Of a stretch of DNA of 64,000 nucleotides, positions 21,573-35,110 are shown piece after piece; the first letter of the stretch is position 1, and every line of letters begins with the position of its first letter. The DNA is from Helianthus annuus (Eukaryota; Streptophyta; Magnoliopsida; Asterales; Asteraceae): positions 11,800,289-11,864,288 of the forward strand of contig NC_035435.2 of assembly GCF_002127325.2 (NCBI RefSeq). Reading direction: 5' to 3'. Both the position numbers and the translations under genes were made by a program. Under the pieces are notes generated by a model, which was not told the origin of the DNA, ran no database searches, and worked only from the letters and a program-made list of their open reading frames with translations.

Positions 21573-21575
21573 AGT

Positions 21576-21588
21576 TGGTAATCAGAGC
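21576..21588 (+). other. Primer-binding site, initiator tRNA-Met-like
   Basis: TGGTAATCAGAGC, three bases after LTR-A. The plant initiator-Met PBS is TGGTATCAGAGC; here there is one extra A. The same variant is at 28343-28355. Confidence 0.75.
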
Positions 21589-21847
21589 CCAAGGTTGCCA
21601 ATAAGTGTTCGGTTCAAGCTTGATCAAGCATCCGGTAAGAGTTAATCGTTTAAGTAGAAATTAGAGAATATAGAAATAAATCATGAATAAATATGCATGA
21701 AAAGGGTGTGTAAGCTCACTCAAATACAAGAAATGCATGAAACAAGAATGATTAAATCAAGTTATGAACTTGATGAAATCAAAACAAGTAAAGCATGTGT
21801 TATAAATGGAATGTTTAACAATATATGTAAACATTTCAGTACTAAAG

Positions 21848-24800
21848 ATGGCGGGCGGAGGTGATGGTGATGCGGTGCCAAGAGTCACCGAACAAATGAG
21901 AATAGTGATTGCCGAGGAGGTTGGAAAGGCAATCGAAAACAGTTTATCGAACTTCATTGATAAAATCCAAAATACGGTTTTATCAGTAGTAGAAGAAAGC
22001 ATCAAGAAGCTAGAGGATAACTCGAATCTAGCAAAGGAAAAATCGGGAGGACGAAAGCCTTGTTCGTACAAGGAATTCATGGCTTGTAAACCACCCATAT
22101 ATAATGGGGAGGTTGATCCAATTGTGTGTCAACGATGGATAGGCGATATCGAGGGAGTATTCGAGAGAACTCATTGCGATGAGAATGACTACGTAGCTTA
22201 TGGTACGGGTCAATTAAGAGGTCAAGCAAAAGACTGGTGAGATAATAAAAAGAAGGAGATTGGAAGTGAAGTGGCTAAGACCATGACATGGGAGGAGTTT
22301 AAGACGCCGTTTCTTAAACACCATAGTCCCAAAGCGGTCATAAACAAGATCAAGGAAGAGTTCATGCAACTCAGACACAAAGGTGAATCCATAGACAAGA
22401 TCACGGGGATGTTTATGGACAAGATGAAGTTCTGTGACGATCTGATAACGAATGAAGAGCAAAAGGTTTATTACTACCATAACATGCTAAGCGCAGAGTA
22501 TAGGGAGTTCATAACCCCTTCAAAGTACGAGACCCTTACCGAGATTGTCAATGCCGCTCGGGAAAGGGAAATCGAGCTGAAAAAGAGTATAGAACGGGGT
22601 GAACGAAGGGCACAAGACGTAAATCCAAGCCCTACCAAGAAAGCAAGAACGAATGAAACAGCGAAGAAATCAGATACAAAGGGCGGTACACCAAGTTGCA
22701 AAATCTGTGGCAAGAATCATAAGGGTGAATGTCGCTTCAAAGATAAGCCCTGTCCCATATGCCGAAAAACGGGACATATGGCTATATCATGCCCGGAGAA
22801 AGTGACCTTTTGTTACAACTGTTACCGAACGGGTCACAAAAGATCGGAGTGCTCGGAACTGGTGGGAAAGAAAGAAGGGCAAGACTCGAAAGGTGAAGCC
22901 TCAAAAGCCAAAGCAAGATCTTTCCAATTGACCGCTGCTGAAGCAAAGGTCGAACTTGACGTGGTCTCAGGTATATTCACTGTAAATTCAATTCCCGCAC
23001 GTGTGTTATTTGATACTGGTGCGAATAAATCCTTTGTTTCATATGGGTTTATTCGGCACCCTTCATTTTTTCTAACAAAATTACCTATGCCTTTAGAAGT
23101 AGAGATAGGTAATAACAAAAGCTTTATTGTTTGCGATGTATGTGAAAACTGTACGATGAACATTGATGACGAGGAATACGCAATAGATTTGATTCCGATG
23201 TCGATGGGAGAATTACAAGTGATAGTGGGAATGGATTGGCTATCCCGTTACCACGCGAAAGTGGTTTGTTTCCGAAAGGAAATAAAACTAACGTCTCCTA
23301 GTGGAAAACAAGTTACGATATATGGTGAAAAAGGAGGTAACCCGGTGATATGCACAATGCTAGAAGCCCATAAACTCATGAAACATGGATGCAAGGCCTA
23401 TATGGTATATGCAAGTGAAACGGAAAAAGAACCCCTCAAAATTGATAATGTACCGGTGGTGCGTGATTATGAAGATGTATTTCCGGAAGAACTACCGGGG
23501 ATACCACCAGAACGGGAGGTAGAGTTCGGAATCGAGTTGATTCGGGGCGCAAAACCCGTGGCCAAGGCGCCATACCGACTTGCACCGTCGGAGTTACAAG
23601 AATTGATGTCTCAAATTCAGGAATTTCTTGACAAGGGGTTTATCCGACCGAGTGTGTCTCCGTGGGGCGCACCAGTCTTATTCGTGAAAAAGAAGGATGG
23701 CAGTATGCGCATGTGTATCGATTACCGAGAGTTAAACAAACTCACGGTGAAGAATCGATACCCACTTCCAAGAATTGATGATTTATTTGACCAATTACAA
23801 GGAGCAGGTTGGTTCTCCAAAATTGATCTCCAATCTGGTTATCACCAATTGAAGGTCAAGGAGGAAGACGTTCCGAAGACGGCTTTTCGTACACTGTACG
23901 GGCATTATGAGTTCCTTGTAATGCCCTTTGGATTGACAAATGCACCCGCGGCTTTCATGGACCTCATGAACCGGGTTTGCAAACCCATGCTAGATAAGTC
24001 GGTAATCGTATTTATCGATGACATTTTGGTATATTCGAAGAATGAAGCTGAGCATGCGTGTCATTTGCGGGAAGTATTAGACACCCTCAGACGAGAAAAG
24101 CTATATGCAAAATTTTCTAAGTGCGCTTTCTGGCTAAGAGAGGTGCAATTTCTTGGACATATCATTAGTACCGATGGAGTACTAGTGGATCCATCCAAGG
24201 TGGAAGCGGTGTCAAAATGGAACCCTCCAAGAAACCCCTCAGAAATCCGAAGCTTTTTAGGGCTTGCGGGGTATTATCGGAAATTCATACAGGATTTCTC
24301 CAAAATTGCCTTGCCATTGACCAAATTGACTCGCAAGGAGGAAAAGTTTGTATGGGGCGTTAAGCAAGAGGAAGCTTTCCAAACGCTCAAAGAAAGGTTG
24401 ACCCACGCTCCGGTATTGACATTACCGGAAGGGACTGGCGACATGGAAGTTTACTCGGATGCTTCCTATTTAGGGCTCGGATGTGTTTTGATGCAACGAG
24501 GTAAGGTCATCGCCTATGCCTCGAGGCAATTGAAGGTTCATGAAAAGAAATACCCGGTTCACGACTTGGAATTGGCGGCAGTAGTGTTTGCCTTAAAGAT
24601 ATGGAGGCATTATTTGTACGGGGTAAAATTTACAATTTTTACCGACCATAAAAGCTTGAAATATTTCTTCGACCAGAAGGAATTAAACATGAGACAAAGG
24701 CGGTGGTTGGAAACAGTCAAAGATTTCGATTGTGAAATACATTACCACCCTGGGAAGGCCAATGTAGTGGCCGATGCGCTGAGTCGCAAAGCAGATTATA

Positions 24801-26275
24801 CCCCGATACGGGTAAGATCAATGCAACTTGTTGTGACTTCAAGCTTACTAGAACGAATTCGGGAAGCGCAGGATGAAGCTGTGAAGGCGGAAAACTGGAA
24901 AAAGGAAAGAATTATCGGCCAAGTTAAAGACCTTGAGATGGGCAGTCACGGTCTAAAGACTCGTTTTAATAGAATCTGGATCCCTAACACATGTGAAGTT
25001 AAGAAGCTTCTACTTGATGAAGCTCATAAATCCCGCTATTCCATTCATCCGGGAGCGACCAAGATGTATAATAACTTGAAGCAAAACTATTGGTGGCCCG
25101 GAATGAAGCGTGACACCGTGAAATACGTGGAAAAGTGTTTGACTTGCCTACAAGTTAAGGCGGAACACCAAAAGCCATATGGTAAACTTCAACCGTTAGA
25201 AATCCCGGTTTGGAAATGGGAGCAAATTACGATGGACCTATTGACCAAACTACCTAAAACAAGTCGTGGTTTTGATGCTATATGGGTAGTCGTGGATAGG
25301 TTAACTAAAAGTGCTCACTTTATTCCGATTCGTGAGACTTATACATCTGAGAAAATGTCGGAGGTATACACCAATGAAATCATAGCAAGGCATGGAGTAC
25401 CGATATCCATTGTGTCAGACAGAGATACTCGGTTTACTTCGAAATTCTGGCGTGAATTCCAAGAACAAATGGGAACTAAATTGTTCCTTAGCACTGCTTA
25501 CCATCCACAAACGGATGGGCAGAGCGAAAGAACAATACAAACGTTGGGAGATATGCTGCGTGCTTGCATTATTGACTTTGGGGGTAGTTGGGATGTCCAT
25601 TTACCCTTGGTCGAATTTGCATATAACAATAGCTATCACGCGAGTATTAAAATGGCCCCGTATGAGCTATTATATGGCAGAAAATGTCGGACTCCGGTAT
25701 GTTGGGGAGAAGTGGGTCCGCGGGGGCTAGCACCTGCTGATATAATCCGAACTACAAATGAGAAAATCGACATAGTTCGGGCACACTTGAAAGCGGCTCA
25801 AGACCGGCAAAAGGCATATGCAGATAAAAGAAATAGGCCAATTGAATTTCAGGTTGGCGATATGGTTATGCTAAAAGTTTCCCCATGGAAGGGTATTATT
25901 AGATTCAGAAAAAGGAGAAAACTAAGCCCAAGATTTATTGGGCCATTTAGAATCACTGAACGGGTTGGTAAAGTAGCTTATCGACTTGAATTACCCGAAG
26001 AGTTGAGTGGAATTCATAGCACATTCCACGTGTCACATCTCCGAAAATGTTTGGCCGACGAAACTGCTCATATCCACTACGATGATATCGAGGTGGATAA
26101 CAGCCTCAACTATGCAGTAAAACCAATTGCGATTTTAGATCGTAAGGAGAAAAGTTTGAGGAACAAGATAATAAACCAAGTCAAAGTCAAATGGGAGCAC
26201 AGAAAAGGGTCAGACACTACATGGGAGTCCGAAGAAGAGATGCGACGACTCCACCCTACATTATTTGGTACGTAA
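21848..26275 (+). CDS. Tekay-type gag-pol polyprotein, one in-frame stop
   Basis: About 1475 codons: gag, protease, reverse transcriptase, RNase H, integrase and chromodomain-like tail. Start chosen at the ATG of MAGGGDGD, which begins the conserved part. An in-frame TGA (22238-22240, codon 131) sits where the context KDW-stop-DNKKK suggests a former Trp; after it the frame is open to the end. Visible motifs: zinc knuckle [14 protein letters not shown] from residue 302, protease DTGA at 389, RT FIDD at about 722, RNase H first Asp at 871, integrase HHCC finger then D1130, D1191 and E1227 (D,D35E), and a C-terminal stretch ending [18 protein letters not shown] typical of chromoviruses. The product inserts element cDNA into host chromatin. 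Unless the TGA is read through, the gag N-terminus is separated from the rest. Confidence 0.92.
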
Positions 26276-26302
26276 TTCGGTTTTGGGGACGAAACCCTTT
26301 TT

Positions 26303-26317
26303 AAGGGGGGGTGGACC
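26303..26317 (+). other. Tekay polypurine tract, first copy
   Basis: AAGGGGGGGTGGACC directly before LTR-B. Second copy at 33068-33082 before LTR-C. Confidence 0.85.
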
Positions 26318-28339
26318 TGTAACACCCCGAAAATATAAATCCTTAAATTGGAAAATTCAAAGAGTAAATAAACAAGAATTTACAAACTAGGAACTTAACC
26401 TTGTTAAGTTCAAGTCTTGAAATAATTCATAATAGGGTTAAGACACATAAACTTAAGAATAAAACAAAATTGAGGGGCTAAACTTGCCAAAGAGGAAATT
26501 AAATGCTGAATTGTGACAAAACTCACCAAACACACCATTCTTCGTGTGTCTGGTCGATCAGGAGCAAGAAAGGGGCGACCCCCATCCCTCAAACCCTAGA
26601 ATCTTCACAAAATTCACAAATTAAGGCTGCAAATCTGCTTCAAATCAAGTTCTAAACACGAATTAACGATCACCTAATCATAGTGATCAACAGGTATGTA
26701 GAAATTTGGTGTTTTTGCTACTTTTTGAATTCTAGATTAAGTGTGAAAAACAAGAGATTCAACTTGATTGTTGATGCATGGCTGAAATTAGAAGGGTTAT
26801 GAGGTTTAGGATCAAACCCTAGATGATTTCTTGACATAACTTTGTATAATACTTATAGGGTTACATAATCACCATTGTAGGTGAGTAGTGAACTCTAAGA
26901 AACTTGATAAATGCATAATTTAAAATTCTTGTTCTAGCACAATCTGAAATTTGGAAGTGATTTCTGAAATGTTAATGATAAGATATGTGCTAAGTTGTTT
27001 AATTAAAGTGAAATTCGATGAAAATTACAAGATATGAACTTGGTAATGATTGTAGGAAAATCTGACCCGTTAGGTGTTTGTTGAAATGCCTAAGTGAGGA
27101 TTTAAATGTAAAATGTTGATAAAAACGCAGATTTGATAATGGTCCATAATGATGTGATTGTGGTCATAAAAAGAGTTCTAAACATGTTGTAAACTGAAAT
27201 TTCTAGGCAAAGAGTCCGGATCGTCAAGCGGACAAACCGAAGGGAATCCACGGGGAAAGGGCGTGCTCTAAAGGTACGAAGATACTACTTCGTTACATTA
27301 AATTTCTTATTGTTTTTATGTCGTAATATAAAGCATGGTAAACAAGATAGACCAATATGTCACGAAAGTGACTTTGTGTCTTAAACAAGTGAACGGGTCA
27401 AAACAAGTGATAAGCATGAAACCTTGTATGTCCTGAATGGAGTGTAATTCAGCACCCAAACGGGTCAAACAAGTCTTGTAGTAAGCACGAAGCTAGATAC
27501 TATCACATAATGCATGATTTATAGGATGCGTAAACTGTGTAGCGAACACAGTAAGCAAGTTGAGAACTCTAACCTTAATATAGGAGTTAAAGTTTAGAAA
27601 TTTAATGCATGACAAGTAGCATAAGTAACTAAACATGAAGCCTCGGAATCAAGCTTGTAAGCTATTCCGTAGACATACCCTCATGAGAATAGTCAAGTAT
27701 TAGCACAAGTAGAATATGGGTATGGAAAATTACTTCGTCGCTTAACAATTTATGTGAAAGTAAGCTGTTTGATGCATGGAAAACAATCAGCAAAACTGCA
27801 AATGAAACAAGGAGGTTTAGTACAGCGTTCACCGTAAATTACGGTGGTACCGTAATTTACGGTGGCCAGAAAATTTTTACGGTGGGGCTCTACTGATTTA
27901 CGGTAGGCCTCAAAATGTCCAGATGCCACCGTAACTTACGGTGTCACCGTATGTTACGGTGGAGCCCAGTTTGATGAAATTTTTAATCCATTTCCTTGAA
28001 CAAGTTTTCGGACCTGATTCGAGTACGTAAATTTCCAAGAATGATAACGCTAATGCTTGTTTAAAATGTTAGTTTTCAGGTATTCAAGAAAAAGGATGAT
28101 GATCAAGTATAACTATCCGAACCGAACACTCTAGCAAACGCTTCCGCATATGATCTTTTGTTCTAAAAACTATGTAAACAATTGTAGTTAATATCTTGAT
28201 TATGATTTCGTAAGAACTATACATGTATGTTGTGTTTAGTTTTGGTTTAAAATATTGAAAGTTTTTGTTAAGTCGTCATCTTGGCGTTAAATGCAAGGTA
28301 CTATGTTGTTGAATCTAGTAATATAAACTGGGTCTTACA
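26318..28339 (+). repeat. Tekay LTR-B (shared middle LTR)
   Basis: 2022 bp, TGTAACACCCC...TCTTACA. It lacks target duplications of its own and serves both as 3' LTR of the first unit and 5' LTR of the second. At several sites in its left and central parts it matches LTR-C and not LTR-A (for example CCCCGAAAAT and TTCTTCGTGTG), as expected if most of it came from the original 3' LTR. Confidence 0.93.
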
Positions 28340-28342
28340 AGT

Positions 28343-28355
28343 TGGTAATCAGAGC
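28343..28355 (+). other. Primer-binding site, second Tekay unit
   Basis: TGGTAATCAGAGC, same one-base variant of the initiator-Met site as in the first unit. Confidence 0.75.
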
Positions 28356-28614
28356 CCAAGGTTGCCAATAAGTGTTCGGTTCAAGCTTGATCAAGCATCC
28401 GGTAAGAGTTAATCGTTTAAGTAGAAATTAGAGAATATAGAAATAAATCATGAATAAATATGCATGAAAAGGGTGTGTAAGCTCACTCAAATACAAGAAA
28501 TGCATGAAACAAGAATGATTAAATCAAGTTATGAACTTGATGAAATCAAAACAAGTAAAGCATGTGTTATAAATGGAATGTTTAACAATATATGTAAACA
28601 TTTCAGTACTAAAG

Positions 28615-31600
28615 ATGGCGGGCGGAGGTGATGGTGATGCGGTGCCAAGAGTCACCGAACAAATGAGAATAGTGATTGCCGAGGAGGTTGGAAAGGCAAT
28701 CGAAAACAGTTTATCGAACTTCATTGATAAAATCCAAAATACGGTTTTATCAGTAGTAGAAGAAAGAATCAAGAAGCTAGAGGATAACTCGAATCTAGCA
28801 AAGGAAAAATCGGGAGGACGAAAGCCTTGTTCGTACAAGGAATTCATGGCTTGTAAACCACCCATATATAATGGGGAGGTTGATCCAATTGTGTGTCAAC
28901 GATGGATAGGCGATATCGAGGGAGTATTCGAGAGAACTCATTGCGATGAGAATGACTACGTAGCTTATGGTACGCGTCAATTAAGAGGTCAAGCAAAAGA
29001 CTGGTGAGATAATAAAAAGAAGGAGATTGGAAGTGAAGTGGCTAAGACCATGACATGGGAGGAGTTTAAGACGCCGTTTCTTAAACACCATAGTCCCAAA
29101 GCGGTCATAAACAAGATCAAGGAAGAGTTCATGCAACTCAGACACAAAGGTGAATCCATAGACAAGATCACGGGGATGTTTATGGACAAGATGAAGTTCT
29201 GTGACGATCTGATAACGAATGAAGAGCAAAAGGTTTATTACTACCATAACATGCTAAGCGCAGAGTATAGGGAGTTCATAACCCTTCAAAGTACGAGACC
29301 CTTACCGAGATTGTCAATGCCGCTCGGGAAAGGGAAATCGAGCTGAAAAAGAGTATAGAACGGGGTGAACGAAGGGCACAAGACGTAAATCCAAGCCCTA
29401 CCAAGAAAGCAAGAACGAATGAAACAGCGAAGAAATCAGATACAAAGGGCGGTACACCAAGTTGCAAAATCTGTGGCAAGAATCATAAGGGTGAATGTCG
29501 CTTCAAAGATAAGCCCTGTCCCATATGCCGAAAAACGGGACATATGGCTATATCATGCCCGGAGAAAGTGACCGTTTGTTACAACTGTTACCGAACGGGT
29601 CACAAAAGATCGGAGTGCCCGGAACTGGTGGGAAAGAAAGAAGGGCAAGACTCGAAAGGTGAAGCCTCAAAAGCCAAAGCAAGATCTTTCCAATTGACCG
29701 CTGCTGAAGCAAAGGTCGAACTTGACGTGGTCTCAGGTATATTCACTGTAAATTCAATTCCCGCACGTGTGTTATTTGATACTGGTGCGAATAAATCCTT
29801 TGTTTCATATGGGTTTATTCGGCACCCTTCATTTTTTCTAACAAAATTACCTATGCCTTTAGAAGTAGAGATAGGTAATAACAAAAGCTTTATTGTTTGC
29901 GATGTATGTGAAAGCTGTACGATGAACATTGATGACGAGGAATACGCAATAGATTTGATTTCGATGTCGATGGGAGAATTCCAAGTGATAGTGGGAATGG
30001 ATTGGCTATCCCGTTACCACGCGAAAGTGGTTTGTTTCCGAAAGGAAATAAAACTAACGTCTCCTAGTGGAAAACAAGTTACGATATATGGTGAAAAAGG
30101 AGGTAACCCGGTGATATGCACAATGCTAGAAGCCCATAAACTCATGAAACATGGATGCAAGGCCTATATGGTATATGCAAGTGAAACGAAAAAAGAACCC
30201 CTCAAAATTGATAATGTACCGGTGGTGCGTGATTATGAAGATGTATTTCCGGAAGAACTACCGGGGATACCACCAGAACGGGAGGTAGAGTTCGGAATCG
30301 AGTTGATTCGGGGCGCAAAACCCGTGGCCAAGGCGCCATACCGACTTGCACCGTCGGAGTTACAAGAATTGATGTCTCAAATTCAGGAATTTCTTGACAA
30401 GGGGTTTATCCGACCGAGTGTGTCTCCGTGGGGCGCACCAGTCTTATTCGTGAAAAAGAAGGATGGCAGTATGCGCATGTGTATCGATTATCGAGAGTTA
30501 AACAAACTCACGGTGAAGAATCGTACCCACTTCCAAGAATTGATGATTTATTTGACCAATTACAAGGAGCAGGTTGGTTCTCCAAAATTGATCTCCGATC
30601 TGGTTATCACCAATTGAAGGTCAAGGAGGAAGACGTTCCGAAGACGGCTTTTCGTACACGGTACGGGCATTATGAGTTCCTTGTAATGCCCTTTGGATTG
30701 ACAAATGCACCCGCGGCTTTCATGGACCTCATGAACCGGGTTTGCAAACCCATGCTAGATAAGTCGGTAATCGTATTTATCGATGACATTTTGGTATATT
30801 CGAAGAATGAAGCTGAGCATGCGTGTCATTTGCGGGAAGTATTAGACACCCTCAGATGAGAAAAGCTATATGCAAAATTTTCTAAGTGCGCTTTCTGGCT
30901 AAGAGAGGTGCAATTTCTTGGACATATCATTAGTACCGATGGAGTACTAGTGGATCCATCCAAGGTGGAAGTGGTGTCAAAATGGAACCCTCCAAGAAAC
31001 CCCTCAGAAATACGAAGCTTTTTAGGGCTTGCGGGGTATTATCGGAAATTCATACAGGATTTCTCCAAAATTGCCTTGCCATTGACCAAATTGACTCGCA
31101 AGGAGGAAAAGTTTGTATGGGGCGTTAAGCAAGAGGAAGCTTTCCAAACGCTCAAAGAAAGGTTGATCCACGCTCCGGTATTGACATTACCGGAAGGGAC
31201 TGGCGACATGGAAGTTTACTCGGATGCTTCCTATTTAGGGCTCGGATGTGTTTTGATGCAACGAGGTAAGGTCATCGCCTATGCCTCGAGGCAATTGAAG
31301 GTTCATGAAAAGAAATACCCGGTTCACGACTTGGAATTGGCGGCAGTAGTGTTTGCCTTAAAGATATGGAGGCATTATTTGTACGGGGTAAAATTTACAA
31401 TTTTTACCGACCATAAAAGCTTGAAATATTTCTTCGACCAGAAGGAATTAAACATGAGACAAAGGCGGTGGTTGGAAACAGTCAAAGATTTCGATTGTGA
31501 AATACATTACCACCCTGGGAAGGCCAATGTAGTGGCCGATGCGCTGAGTCGCAAAGCAGATTATACCCCGATACGGGTAAGATCAATGCAACTTGTTGTG

Positions 31601-33040
31601 ACTTCAAGCTTACTAGAACGAATTCGGGAAGCGCAGGATGAAGCTGTGAAGGCGGAAAACTGGAAAAAGGAAAGAATTATCGGCCAAGTTAAAGACCTTG
31701 AGATGGGCAGTCACGGTCTAAAGACTCGTTTTAATAGAATCTGGATCCCTAACACATGTGAAGTTAAGAAGCTTCTACTTGATGAAGCTCATAAATCCCG
31801 CTATTCCATTCATCCGGGAGCGACCAAGATGTATAATAACTTGAAGCAAAACTATTGGTGGCCCGGAATGAAGCGTGACACCGTGAAATACGTGGAAAAG
31901 TGTTTGACTTGCCTACAAGTTAAGGCGGAACACCAAAAGCCATATGGTAAACTTCAACCGTTAGAAATCCCGGTTTGGAAATGGGAGCAAATTACGATGG
32001 ACCTATTGACCAAACTACCTAAAACAAGTCGTGGTTTTGATGCTATATGGGTAGTCGTGGATAGGTTAACTAAAAGTGCTCACTTTATTCCGATTCGTGA
32101 GACTTATACATCTGAGAAAATGTCGGAGGTATACACCAATGAAATCATAGCAAGGCATGGAGTACCGATATCCATTGTGTCAGACAGAGATACTCGGTTT
32201 ACTTCGAAATTCTGGCGTGAATTCCAAGAACAAATGGGAACTAAATTGTTCCTTAGCACTGCTTACCATCCACAAACGGATGGGCAGAGCGAAAGAACAA
32301 TACAAACATTGGGAGATATGCTGCGTGCTTGCATTATTGACTTTGGGGGTAGTTGGGATGTCCATTTACCCTTGGTCGAATTTGCATATAACAATAGCTA
32401 TCACGCGAGTATTAAAATGGCCCCGTATGAGCTATTATATGGCAGAAAATGTCGGACTCCGGTATGTTGGGGAGAAGTGGGTCCGCGGGGGCTAGCACCT
32501 GCTGATATAATCCGAACTACAAATGCGAAAATCGACATAGTTCGGGCACACTTGAAAGCGGCTCAAGACCGGCAAAAGGCATATGCAGATAAAAGAAATA
32601 GGCCAATTGAATTTCAGGTTGGCGATATGGTTATGCTAAAAGTTTCCCCATGGAAGGGTATTATTAGATTCAGAAAAAGGAGAAAACTAAGCCCAAGATT
32701 TATTGGGCCATTTAGAATCACTGAACGGGTTGGTAAAGTAGCTTATCGACTTGAATTACCCGAAGAGTTGAGTGGAATTCATAGCACATTCCACGTGTCA
32801 CATCTCCGAAAATGTTTGGCCGACGAAACTGCTCATATCCACTACGATGATATCGAGGTGGATAACAGCCTCAACTATGCAGTAAAACCAATTGCGATTT
32901 TAGATCGTAAGGAGAAAACTTTGAGGAACAAGATAATAAACCAAGTCAAAGTCAAATGGGAGCACAGAAAAGGGTCAGACACTACATGGGAGTCCGAAGA
33001 AGAGATGCGACGACTCCACCCTACATTATTTGGTACGTAA
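28615..33040 (+). pseudogene. Second Tekay gag-pol copy, multiply broken
   Basis: Same polyprotein as 21848-26275, very nearly identical, but disabled. It shares the in-frame TGA (29005-29007). In addition it has a one-base deletion in gag near 29283 (one C missing from a run), a one-base deletion in the RT near 30523, and a TGA at 30857-30859 replacing an Arg codon late in RT. The RNase H, integrase and chromodomain-like segments from 30908 on are open. The extra defects are private to this copy, so they arose after the duplication. Confidence 0.93.
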
Positions 33041-33082
33041 TTCGGTTTCGGGGACGAAACCCTTTTTAAGGGGGGGTGGACC

Positions 33083-35105
33083 TGTAACACCCCGAAAATA
33101 TAAATCCTTAAATTGGAAAATTCAAAGAGTAAATAAACAAGAATTTACAAACTAGGAACTTAACCTTGTTAAGTTCAAGTCTTGAAATAATTCACAATAG
33201 GGTTAAGACACATAAACTGAAGAATAAAACAAAATTGAGGGGCTAAACTTGCCAAAGAGGAAAGTTAAATGCTGAATTGTGACAAAACTCACCAAACACA
33301 CCATTCTTCGTGTGTCTGGTCGATCAGGAGCAAGAAAGGGGCGACCCCCATCCCTCAAACCCTAGAATCTTCACAAAATTCACAAATTAAGGCTGCAAAT
33401 CTGCTTCAAATCAAGTTCTAAACACGAATTAACGATCACATAATCATAGTGATCAACAGGTATGTAGAAATTTGGTGTTTTTGCTACTTTTTGAATTCTA
33501 GATTAAGTGTGAAAAACAAGAGATTCAACTTGATTGTTGATGCATGGCTGAAATTAGAAGGGTTATGAGGTTTAGGATCAAACCCTAGATGATTTCTTGA
33601 CATAACTTTGTATAATACTTGTAGGGTTACATAATCACCATTGTAGGTGAGTAGTGAACTCTAAGAAACTTGATAAATGCATAATTTAAAATTCTTGTTC
33701 TAGCACAATCTGAAATTTGGAAGTGATTTCTGAAATGTTAATGATAAGATATGTGCTAAGTTGTTTAATTAAAGTGAAATTCGATGAAAATTACAAGATA
33801 TGAACTTGGTAATGATTGTAGGAAAATCTGACCTGTTAGGTGTTTGTTGAAATGCCTAAGTGAGGATTTAAATGTAAAATGTTGATAAAAACGCAGATTT
33901 GATAATGGTCCATAATGATGTGATTGTGGTCATAAAAAGAGTTCTAAACATGTTGTAAACTGAAATTTCTAGGCAAAGAGTCCGGATCGTCAAGCGGACA
34001 AACCGAAGGGAATCCACGGGGAAAGGGCGTGCTCTAAAGGTACGAAGAAACTACTTCGTTACATTAAATTTCTTATTGTTTTTATGTCGTAATATAAAGC
34101 ATGGTAAACAAGATAGACCAATATGTCACGAAAGTGACTTTGTGTCTTAAACAAGTGAACGGGTCAAAACAAGTGATAAGCATGAAACCTTGTATGTCCT
34201 GAATGGAGTGTAATTCAGCACCCAAACGGGTCAAACAAGTCTTGTAGTAAGCACGAAGCTAGATACTATCACATAATGCATGATTTATAGGATGCGTAAA
34301 CTGTGTAGCGAACACAGTAAGCAAGTTGAGAACTCTACCCTTAATATAGGAGTTAAAGTTTAGAAATTTAATGCATGACAAGTAGCATAAGTAACTAAAC
34401 ATGAAGCCTCGGAATCAAGCTTGTAAGCTATTCCGTAGACATACCCTCATGAGAATAGTCAAGTATTAGCACAAGTAGAATATGGGTATGGAAAATTACT
34501 TCGTCGCTTAACAATTTATGTGAAAGTAAGCTGTTTGATGCATGGAAAACAATCAGCAAAACTGCAAATGAAACAAGGAGGTTTAGTACAGCGTTCACCG
34601 TAAATTACGGTAGTACCGTAATTTACGGTGGCCAGAAAAATTTTACGGTGGGGCTCTACTGATTTACGGTAGGCCTCAAAATGTCCAGAAGCCACCGTAA
34701 CTTACGGTGTCACCGTAAGTTACGGTGGAGCCCAGTTTGATGAAATTTTTAATCCATTTTCTTGAACAAGTTTTCGCACCTGATTCGAGTACGTAAATTT
34801 CCAAGAATGATAACGCTAATGCTTGTTTAAAATGTTAGTTTTCAGGTATTCAAGAAAAAGGATGATGATCAAGTATAACTATCCGAACCGAACACTCTAG
34901 CAAACGCTTCCGCATATGATCTTTTGTTCTAAAAACTATGTAAACAATTGTAGTTAATATCTTGATTATGATTTCATAAGAACTATACATGTATGTTGTG
35001 TTTAGTTTTGGTTTAAAATATTGAAAGTTTTTGTTAAGTCGTCATCTTGGCGTTAAATGCAAGGTACTATGTTGTTGAATCTAGTAATATAAACTGGGTC
35101 TTACA
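33083..35105 (+). repeat. Tekay LTR-C (3' LTR)
   Basis: 2023 bp, followed by the target duplication AATAG at 35106-35110 that matches 12242-12246. Confidence 0.93.
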
Positions 35106-35110
35106 AATAG

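Larger units (their letters stand above)
12247..35105 (+). mobile_element. Tekay/Del-type chromovirus array: LTR-int-LTR-int-LTR
   Basis: Three near-identical 2.02-kb LTRs (TGTAACACCCC...TCTTACA) separate two 4.7-kb internal regions in the same orientation. The target duplication AATAG occurs only at the outer edges (12242-12246 and 35106-35110) and not around the middle LTR. This is what one insertion looks like after unequal crossing-over between its 5' and 3' LTRs on two chromatids. The first LTR is interrupted by the Athila-family element at 12977-20275. Family assignment rests on the initiator-Met-like PBS, gag-PR-RT-RH-IN order and the C-terminal chromodomain-like segment. Confidence 0.92.
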
